From assembly GCA_036362985.1 (NCBI GenBank), contig JAYGXS010000004.1, positions 43,124,024 to 43,188,023 of the forward strand: a stretch of DNA of 64,000 bases, read 5' to 3'. Shown in pieces: positions 55,960-64,000 of the stretch (the first letter of the stretch is position 1; the number at the start of each line of letters is the position of its first letter). Both the position numbers and the translations under genes were made by a program. The notes below the pieces were generated by a model, which was not told the DNA's origin, ran no database searches, and saw only the letters and a list, made by a program, of their open reading frames with translations. The DNA comes from Ligula intestinalis. Its lineage: Eukaryota; Platyhelminthes; Cestoda; Diphyllobothriidea; Diphyllobothriidae.

Positions 55960-56180
55960 TCATGATCATCGAAATAAAACGTTCAGTGGAGAGTCCGTGG
56001 GAATAAGTAAATCTTGAAGGTTGCCGACATGACCAGAAAGTGCACTATTGAATGCACCGGGGGGCCACACATGACATTCTGGCAGGCTGAAGTCAACATT
56101 TAAATGTTTACGCACGGACACGACGCACGGCTCAGCAGCATGATAGCAGTCGAAAACCCAGGCGGTCCCACTTCTGAACA
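55960..56180 (+). repeat. Interspersed repeat family C, copy 2
   Basis: GACCAGAAAGTGCACTATTGAATGCACCGG, CCACACATGACATTCTGGCAGG and GTTTACGCACGGACACGACGCACGG align with the copies at 40890-41060 (inverted) and 63220-63350. Confidence 0.6.
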
Positions 56181-57289
56181 CCGCAAGGTGCTTCGAGTGC
56201 ACATGTTGTTAAGGCCGACCCATTGGAGCCCTTCTAGACTAGGAAGTACCAGACATAGTCAAGAAGGCATTTTTGGTCACAAATTACGGCGATGCCGTTC
56301 ATCAGACTTAGAAAGAACCTGTTTAGGTGAGTGGTCAGTGTTAGAGGGGAGGGCTTAGTTGATGTCAAAGTGTTGCCTCATTTTACAGGTGACAGGAAGC
56401 TTCTCCATAGGTTCCTATAGATTAATGCTATTTTTCTTAAGGGAGAATATTTGAAATGCGATTTAGGAACCAGGAAATACAGACTGTCCTTCGAAATAGA
56501 CAGAGTAATAGTAAACGCCTTCATAATCGAAAAGCGCCCTTCATTGCATCTGAAGCAGGTGGAAGTTTCCACATAATAATAAAGAGAAATGGCTGTTTTG
56601 TGCATATTATTTTTAATTTCGTTAAAATTTCCAGATGAAACCACGGCAAGACAACGAGATAGGAACATCATTTATTATATAGGTGCTCCTATTCTCAATT
56701 TCAGGGAGATAAGGAGGAAGGATAAGGTTGGAATTAAGTTAAGGTTCGTTCATATGTTACATTTAGCATTAGAACACGACACTATGTACCCTTCCCCAAA
56801 AAACCCCTTTTTTTACTCAGAAAGGGGGAGGTTTAGGAGTCTAGCCTGACCAAATGCTAGCAACATTGTAGGCTCCCCTGAGGCGTCGTGTGTGCCGCCG
56901 ACTGCTACCATGATTCCTTTGTTAATGTGGACTGCCACCATGTGTTTGTGCCTCTGCTCTGACCGCCTCCACGCGATGACCTTACAGGCTGGACCAGAGA
57001 CACACGCACGCGCGTCCAGGCGCGTGCCTAAGTAGTCGCAGTTCCCCAAGGGTCACTTAGGTTCGCCACGGCAGGTAACCAATCCCAACGCGCCCAATCG
57101 TGACACAAGCGAACGCGCTTCAGGCTTCGTGCAAGGCTGCTCTCACCCTTCGGAGCTCCAACGTCTGTATGCATATGCAATGTCAGACTTCGGTAAACCA
57201 CCGTCCCTGCGGCCTGGTAGGCGCTTGCACCTTCGCTCGGTTCTGATTCCTTGTCGGTGCACGCGTTCACGCTCCTACTGGGTTTCAGG

Positions 57290-58230
57290 CCCTACGTCAG
57301 GTGTCCGAGCAGCTAGGCGGTCGCTACACGGTGGGGGAGAGTGTGAGGTTGACACTCAGCGCGCTTCTCTCCTCACTTTAATAAATCCGATGCCCTTAAA
57401 CCTATCATGGTGCGCTAAAAGCCGTGGCTTGGAGGGTTTGTCAACTGACGGGAAAACTTGGGCCACCTATGTTGCTGCTCCTCTTGCATGCATGTGCTTG
57501 TTTGTGCGTATGGGAGGAGAAAACGGAGTGAGAGTCAAGCTGCAATGGCTCCTTCTTACTATAGCCTTTATGGCGCTCCCACACACACGGGAGCCTACCT
57601 AGCAAGTTGGCTGAATCAAGTGCGCGCGTATTGAGTGACTATCACACCAGCCACCTACACCCTCCCTCATCCCCGGTCTTATTGACTTTTTCTATACACC
57701 GAATACGTAGGTGGGAGTGGCCAGCGAGTGGGTAGATTTCCCACGAGTCTGCTCTAACTCTTGTCGTCATTCGCGGTAGTTCACTGTGATGCTTCAGCTT
57801 GCTGTAGCCTTCGTGTAGCTTGCCCAGCTTACGTCGGTGTCTGCTTCGGCTTGCGGCTTTTTGGAGCACGCGGCTGCCCATCGTCGAAATCGACGGGGGA
57901 ACTGCCGTGTGTGTGTTGTGTCAAATGACTGACTGGCGAACTAAGAGTCAGCTTTATGTCTCCTTTTATAATGTTGCCTTTATGGTCCTCCCACTCTGTG
58001 GGATCCAAGCTTTTTACCAACTATGCTGCGGTGTGGTGGCCCACAGTGCGTAGGCCTGCGTTTTCTCCCCTCTCCGGTCTATTTGACTTTGTCTTGACAC
58101 CTGGTGCAGACGTGACGTAGGTGCAGCGAAATCACATTCTTATTTTACTCCAGTCAAAGTCACCGCCCCTGAACCATTCTACTGTAGAGCACATGGTAGG
58201 CCTCACCAAAGACGATGCTCGAATTGTCTG
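57290..58230 (+). repeat. GC-rich interspersed repeat family D, copy 2
   Basis: Collinear with 43900-44760. Internal units at about 57650-57900 and 58040-58230 both contain CTCCGGTCT-like sequence followed by TTGACTTT and a TGACGTAGGTGCAG or TACGTAGGTGGGAG block. There is no conserved coding frame. Confidence 0.6.
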
Positions 58231-58914
58231 ATAAGCAGTCACGTTGCCCGTTGGAGCATTAAGTTCTGATAAATTATTTACGTAGTTGGGAAGTTTTTTT
58301 GTGGCATCCTGCCTTCAGCTGCACTGTAAGTCCTATAGAACTTTTCGTAGAAAAAAATTTCAGGTTCTTCAGCTTTTGTTACTCAAAATAAAGCAACATA
58401 AATTTCCCACTGGAGAAGTCAAAGAAATGAGAGAGATGGGGGGGGGGGACCGTGGACAGTGTCGTCTGCAACTGGTGAACTGGCACTCACGTTCACCTAC
58501 GTTACCTGTTACTGTACCAGATTTTGATAATCTCTTGAGATTTACTTCGTTGCGTGTTGTGCGTCAGTATTCGGGCATTTAAAAAAATGGATATACTAGT
58601 GCTTATTTATGCAACCATAGACTTGCAAATTTCCCCAATTAATGTCCTTGGAGTTGATCTTGCAAAAATGGGTCACCAAGAAATGCCTGTGTGCTCTCGG
58701 GAACGTTTTCATACTTGAGTACTTCTAGTACGTGAAGGAATTTTCTATTTTAATTTTAAATATTCGCATACATATGGAACTGGGGTGTTAATCCAATCTA
58801 TCTGGTTAGGGCATATGCATGTCCCGAAAGTGCCTTGAGGCTCGTACTTGAGTGATATCAGGCTGTCGCTTAGCAACCTCAGATATAGGATGGAGTAGAT
58901 CTATAGAAGTTAAG

Positions 58915-59040
58915 GTTAAGACGGTAAACCCTAACAACTACAATCATTCAGGCCCTGGTTCCTTAGGAGATAGAAGAATTCTTGGGAAGGCAGAGTAGAT
59001 AAAACATAATATTGTTAACAGAGTTAGGGGAAGTCGCCAA
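58915..59040 (-). repeat. LTR-like repeat family B, copy 4
   Basis: Minus strand: TACTCTGCCTTCCCAAGAATTC, CTCCTAAGGAACCAGGGCCTG and GTAGTTGTTAGGGTTTACC, as in the three plus-strand copies. GC-rich sequence to 59300 may be the rest of the unit. Confidence 0.6.
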
Positions 59041-59344
59041 TTGGTCTTGGAAGGCGTCCGACCGTGAGGCTGGCATCGTCGCGACCGCCGCACGCGAGGC
59101 GCAATTCCAAGTGTCCTCTTACCACAGTCATCGCGAGAGGCCACCGAATACGCGCTTTGTCTCGGTACACTGATGGTGATTGGTTGGCTTGGCGAGATGA
59201 AGCCGTGTGTGTCAGAAGATGGCTCAGACCATTGAGCGAGAACGGACAGGGGGTGCTGGGACTTAGCACCTGACCGCAGGCGGCATTAGGCGCGCAGGGC
59301 AAAGGCGCTGTCCATCAGATCTTGGGTTCCAAGTGGCTGCTAGG

Positions 59345-59487
59345 GCCACTTCAGATCCGACAAAGGACCGGAACGGCCATTTCTGGCTTGTTAGCCGTCA
59401 TCAGCCAGTCATCCCCAATCTCAAGGGCTGGAATCCTCGAGATTTGAACCCGCGACCTTCGGTCATTGAGTTTAATACACTACCTCG
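59345..59487 (-). mobile_element. Family-1 SINE adjoining PLE end
   Basis: Minus strand: B-box GCGGGTTCAAATCTCG, then a body with stem GACTGG, CTGATGA, GGCT-AACA-AGCC, GAAA, TGGCCG, TT and CCGGTC (59410-59366). All hammerhead parts are present, with G-U in stem I and a C-A mismatch at the base of stem II. The tRNA-like head is cut at about 59487, where the PLE terminal repeat begins. Confidence 0.75.
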
Positions 59488-62435
59488 GCAAGAAGAGGCG
59501 ATCTCGGGAACCACAGTTTTACTTTCCTGACGTTTCAAAAGCGTACAGGCTTCCGGCATCAGAGGTGGGAGATGTACCGCGCCTAACAGTATTTATGGGT
59601 GGCAAAAAAAATATAACAGGTTCAATCATGTGCTCCCGAAGAGTTGTCTCATAGGCAACCGGTGAGCATAAGGCTGGCGAAACGGTGGGTGATAGAGCAT
59701 GACAGGCGAATGATTCATGCGCTCCTACAGAACTGCCATTTTCGACTGCGCTGCTACACAGTGCATCGAACTAATTGGGGAGGATTAAGTCACGCTGTTG
59801 CGACAGGTGATCGCCAAATGGACCAGAGACCTACGAACGAGAAGAGATTTCGGGCTGGGCGAGAAGCTGAAAAATCGATCCCAGTCATCGCAAGATGAGG
59901 AAGATGTTCTGGTGCACAACATATCGTCCACACAGCTGACATGCGCACAAGTAAATGTGCTGAGCCATGAAGCTTACTTCAACATCACGGATGCCGATCC
60001 GGTCAATCTCGTGGCAACGGTCGAGTCGATTCTTAAACGAATCGCGAAATCTGAAGAGACGAAGCATCTCATTCGGCAACAACTTACCACCTTGGCGATG
60101 GCGCAAAAGCCACGCGCAATCATTACTCGAGCAGAAGAGAAGGCACTCAAAACACTGAGAGCGGACACCAGCATCGTGATTCTCCCAGCAGACAAAGGCC
60201 ATTCCACAGTTGTGTTAGATAAGAACGACTACAGCCAGAAGGTCATTGCCTTGCTGGAGGACCGGAAAGCCTATCTTCCATGTGACGATGCACCGGTAAG
60301 GAAGCTAATGGCACAAGTAGACAAGGTGCTCACCGAAATGCAAACTAGTAAGCCGATCACCAGGGTGTAACGACTAGCCATAAAACCAAAAGATGCACCC
60401 ATGGCAAGAGTCTACGGGCTACCAAAAGTACACAAATCCGGGGTCTCCCTCCGACCAATCGGGTCATTACGCGATGCATCAACCTTCAATCTGGCTAAAT
60501 GTTTGTTCCAAAATATGAGTTTACTGAGGTCGAACGCAGCCACGATAGTCTGCTCAGCCACTCAATTCCTAGAGCGTCTCAAGGGAGTGCAACCCATCGA
60601 AGACGAGTTCATGGTGTCATTCGACATCCCCTCTATCTTCACTTCTATCCCACAAAACCTGGCGGTTGACACGGTCAGCGAGCTTCTCAAAAGCCAATAC
60701 GACGACACGGACGAGACAGTGAAACGGAGACATCTTGTGCAACTCTTGAAATTTTGTCTGAAGATGTACTTCACATTCAAAGGGACGACGCACGAACAGG
60801 CACAGGGAACGCCAATGGGATCGCCGCTGTCCGGCTTCATCGCAGAGGCAGCTCTCCAAAAATTATAGACCCTTATGTTCACAAACTATAAGCCAAAGTT
60901 TTGAACTCTGTATGTTGACGATAACTTCATCATAATTGAGCGGAAAATGCTCTAGGAATTCCACGATCTCCCAAATTATATTTTCCCTGACATCCAGTTT
61001 ACGATGGAGGCTGAAAACAACAACTGACTGCCATTCCTAGACGTTCTCGTCCATCGAAAACCTAACGGGAACCTCAAAACGATGGTGTATAGGTAAGCCA
61101 ACAATACACGCCAAATCCTGAACTACCATAGCAAGCACCCGTCATATCACAAACGCACTTGTCTGAAAAGATTATACAAACGGGCGGAAACACACTGCAG
61201 CGAGCCGCACGACCGGAAATTTGAGTTACGATATCACCAGCGTCTTATCCTGGCCAACGGGTATCCTCGAAATTTCATCGAACGCGGCAGACAATCTTGA
61301 CCTAAGCGAGATCCGGCAGACGAACAACCAAAATTAGGGCACGCGATACCATAAATTGATGGTATTTTGGAGGCAGTCTCCCGTCTATTAAAACCGCTGG
61401 GTATCGGCATCGCCTACTGACCAGAGGCAACGATACGACGTCTGGTCATGAGACCTAAGGAACCCCTGCTCCACGGTGAAACCACAAACGTCATATACCG
61501 AGTTAAATGTGATTCCTGCGCGGTCGACTATGTTGGAGAGATTGGGAACCGAATACAGACACGAGTGGCAGAAAAAATGAGAGCAGGTAGAAAGATGGGC
61601 CCTCTGTCATTGGTGGCGTAACACTGCGCGGACTCCGGACATACGTTTGTCTTCGAGAATGCCAAAATTCTTGGTCGAGGAAATGACCGCGTAGCCAGGA
61701 AAACAATCGAGGCCTGGTACACTGGGCCAGCCGCCATCAACCGTTGTGTGGCGCTACCCACCGCCTACCAAGCCCTCCGATCGCAGCTCGGCAAACGAAG
61801 TGGCAAACGCGAGCCTAGAGCTAGCGCATATCCACCCAAAGACGAGACCGTGACGGGCAAACATGGAGCTACCCCGCATCCCGGACAGGACGAAGTAAAA
61901 AGCAGCGTCTCTGCCAGCTCTTCCAGTCATCCTACGGACGCAGAACCAGGCAGAAGAGATAACGCAAACAAAATCGTCTAGCTGGGTAGACAGCTAAGAT
62001 CGATGACAGCTTGGCAGCAACCTGTACAAGATCAGCACCCTCGGACAACAGCCGAGACCGATGATTAGGCTAAAAATATCGACCAACCGGTGACGGATAA
62101 TCATGACAGAGCATTTTGAATTGACCTCAACCTGCCACGTTTTATTCACCGTAACAAGTGGCAGGATGTTTTATGATCCTTACATACTGACCTCTCAAAT
62201 CCACACTGAACAGAGCTGCATAGGGACTTTGAACAATAAACACGGGGACGGCATCTAAACTGATGTCAACCCGTCAGCCTCATAAATTTACAGGATGTTT
62301 TATGAACCCTGTTGAACCTGTTATATTTATGTTTTTTCACTTATGAGATGCTGTACATCTCCCACCTCTGATGACGGAAGCCTGTACGCTATTGAAACGT
62401 CAGGAAAGTAAAACTGTGGTTCACGTTTTCACTTC
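59488..62435 (+). mobile_element. Penelope-like element with inverted ends, multiply mutated
   Basis: The full-length-like element is bounded by an inverted repeat: about 59488-59585 matches the reverse complement of about 62346-62430 (shared CTTTCCTGACGTTTCA, GCGTACAGGCTTCCGG and AGGTGGGAGATGTAC). RT and GIY-YIG coding lies between, and a noncoding 3' region spans 61980-62345. The 3' end carries CTGATGA (62368-62374), a GGAAGC/GCTATT stem and GAAACGTC|AGG. It is followed by an AT microsatellite. Confidence 0.88.
59798..61981 (+). pseudogene. PLE polyprotein, RT plus GIY-YIG, with many stops
   Basis: Nearly everything is in one frame. The N-terminal region has ADKGHSTVVLDKNDY (about 60190), then a stop at 60368-60370. 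RT continues with VYGLPKVHKSGVSLRPIGS (about 60404), STPMGSP-type GTPMGSPLSGFIAEAALQKL ending in TAG at 60866-60868, YVDDNFIIIE with intact YVDD at 60911-60922, and LPFLDVLVHRKPNG. The GIY-YIG domain has CDSCAVDYVGEIGNRIQTRV, then DSGHTFVFENAKI and ARKTIEAWYTGPAAINRC, ending at 61979-61981. At least seven in-frame stops interrupt it (for example 60902 and 61034). Several fit single C-to-T or G-to-A changes. It is inactive. Confidence 0.88.
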
Positions 62436-62481
62436 TTTTTCTCATTTATTCCCGGGGACTCGCATTTTCGCATCGATTAGC

Positions 62482-62520
62482 AATATATATATATATATAC
62501 ATACATATATATATATATAT
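62482..62520. repeat. (TA)n microsatellite with CATACA interruption
   Basis: About 39 bp of TA repeats immediately after the PLE-end-associated sequence. Confidence 0.95.
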
Positions 62521-62599
62521 CAGCAGTGACAGCAAATGGCAGGTGGCGAGGCGCTGATGAACTGCGGTTCGATGAAGTGCTTATGACCCATCTGATAGA

Positions 62600-62760
62600 C
62601 ACCAGTGGTGGACCAACTGCGCCGTCTGTAAGCGCGTTTGTTTGTGTTGTCCGACCAGCTAGTGTTCAGAGTTATGCTTGGCTGATGAAGGCTAATAAGC
62701 CCGAAACAGTTCTCTATCAGGTTACCCCCAGATGCTATCATACCCCCCTTACTGCTATTA
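62600..62760 (+). mobile_element. SINE-like segment with hammerhead-like core
   Basis: GGCTGATGAAGGCTAATAAGCCCGAAACAG (62681-62708) has CTGATGA (62682-62688), a GGCT/AGCC stem with AATA loop, then GAAA. The flanks differ from the family-1 SINE, so this may be a separate branch. A (TA)n tract ends the unit near 62903. Confidence 0.5.
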
Positions 62761-62872
62761 TGACTTGGCCGGAATCGGCCTGGCAGGCGGTCACCCGTTG
62801 GGGACCTCTGACCACCACATGAACTTTGTTTAGTTAGGAAGCCTATTCGATCGGTGTTCGCACATTCCTGAG

Positions 62873-62876
<4 letters not shown>

Positions 62877-62903
<27 letters not shown>
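62877..62903. repeat. (TA)n microsatellite
   Basis: About 13 TA units after GAGTGAA, with a flank similar to that of the tract at 35788. Confidence 0.95.
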
Positions 62904-62906
<3 letters not shown>

Positions 62907-63219
62907 TAATAGAAGCGAAGATGCGCGTCCCCGGACATAAATGAGAAGATAAGGCGATCCCGATCTGATTTTTGGGCATAAAATTGTTCCGCTCTGCCTT
63001 GAGGCTCATACGATGCTTCCTCTTTCAAAATTATTTTTTAAGTAAAACAATGGCTCACAAAATAAATAGGAGAACTTATTATTTTGCGCATCCCCATTTA
63101 GACGCAGGGAAAAATGCCAAAGCAGCCTCTGCCATCGGGGTGACACGTGGATATGCATTATTAAGTTTTGGTAACCCTTTGCACAGTTGCACAGTTTAAA
63201 TCCTTGCCCGATGAACTTC

Positions 63220-63350
63220 ATCATTCCCACTTCAGAGGGGAGTGTACGGAAACACGTAAATATTGAATGTTGCATATATGATCGGAAAGTGCGCTATTGA
63301 ATGCACTAAAGGAACATACACGGATTTGGCAAGGTAAAAATTAACAGAAT
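63220..63350 (+). repeat. Interspersed repeat family C, copy 3
   Basis: CACGTAAATATTGAATGTTGCATATATGATCGGAAAGTGCGCTATTGAATGCACTAAAGG aligns with the copies at 40890-41060 (inverted) and 55960-56180. The rest of the window to 64000 has no supported gene. Confidence 0.6.
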
Positions 63351-64000
63351 ACTACTTACGTCGTGGATAGAATGATCAGAATGCCCTGAAGAAAGCCAAT
63401 ATAGGAGGTCAAAATACAGTTTTTCAATAAAAAGAGATAGGCATCAGCAACCACTTTCCACCTAAAAATCTTCCCTTGCTTCAAACCAGGCCCCTCGAAA
63501 TCAAGGAGCCGGATTCTTTGTTGCCCTTATATGCAGAATGCACTGAAAGTTAGAAATCCTTGACAGGTTTACTTAAACACTTTTATAAAATAGAAGGAAT
63601 TAAGTAAGTAGGTTCGCAAAAGGGCTTGTCATGTAAAAAACCCAGAGTTAATTAACCCACGATAGCAAGCAAGGTTTTTACCGGGCTGATTACTATCCCT
63701 CCCGTAAAAGTTAAATTTTTGGTAGTCCATCAGGCATGCGATTAATGAGGTCATTTGCATTTTTCTAGAGATTTTCGATACTATTATAAAGTCAAATATA
63801 TTTTTAGAATCAAGAATATGATCCAATGTGATTTACGTGGTCAGAAAAGTTTAAATTTGATAGTCCTGAGGGTTTTAAATGTTGACAAAAAAACAGAATA
63901 TAGCGATTAACTGTCAAGCTAATGCCTCTGTCTTATATTTATTCACAAAATAAAGTACCACTAACCACAATATTGGTGTATTCTACTGTAGTGAGAAGGT

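Noticed and set aside
1..64000. CRISPR arrays, operons or prokaryotic genes
   Set aside because: No regularly spaced direct repeats; confirmed genes have spliceosomal introns.

Overview
The window is a gene-poor, repeat-rich animal nuclear sequence, most likely from a flatworm and probably a cestode. That assignment is an inference. It rests on introns of only 28-38 bp inside conserved genes, many Penelope-like elements (PLEs), and tRNA-headed SINEs that carry hammerhead-ribozyme-like motifs, as schistosome SINEs do. No prokaryotic gene organisation is present.

Three host genes can be named from splice-resolved exons. (1) RFC4, a clamp-loader subunit, is on the minus strand. Its five 5' exons lie at 8381-1560 and the gene runs off the left edge. 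(2) SSR3, the TRAP-gamma translocon subunit, is on the plus strand with exons at 14866-15457 and an unresolved C terminus. (3) IQCG/DRC9, a nexin-dynein regulatory complex protein of cilia, is on the minus strand with eight exons between 28230 and 21594. Weaker unidentified candidates are an exon chain on the minus strand at 30748-29442, an exon pair on the minus strand at 49022-48445, a two-exon reading on the plus strand at 31786-32002, and a short ORF divergent from RFC4 at 8479.

Layout: 0-8.4 kb is RFC4, whose 5.4-kb intron 4 holds a nearly complete PLE and an RTE-type LINE tail. 8.4-12.5 kb is mostly unannotated and includes a 120-bp tandem duplication. 12.7-14.1 kb is a broken Ty3/gypsy pol interrupted by another repeat. 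14.9-15.5 kb is SSR3. 15.5-21.5 kb is intergenic with SINE copies. 21.6-28.2 kb is IQCG, whose introns contain an RTE fragment and SINEs. 29.4-32 kb has the exon candidates. 33-34.9 kb is a PLE with an inverted partial partner. 36.3-37.3 kb is a SINE cluster. 37.3-40.9 kb is AT-rich and empty. 41.7-50 kb is a mosaic of repeats and PLE ends. 50.8-54.4 kb is a CR1/Jockey-like LINE. 54.5-59.3 kb holds LTR-like and GC-rich repeat families. 59.3-62.5 kb is a degenerate PLE inserted next to a SINE. The end is microsatellites and repeats.

Functionally, the host genes are unrelated housekeeping or ciliary genes. The coherent theme is the retroelement system: at least five PLE loci with GIY-YIG endonuclease remnants, inverted or direct terminal repeats with hammerhead-like cores, and SINEs that carry a near-perfect type I hammerhead motif.
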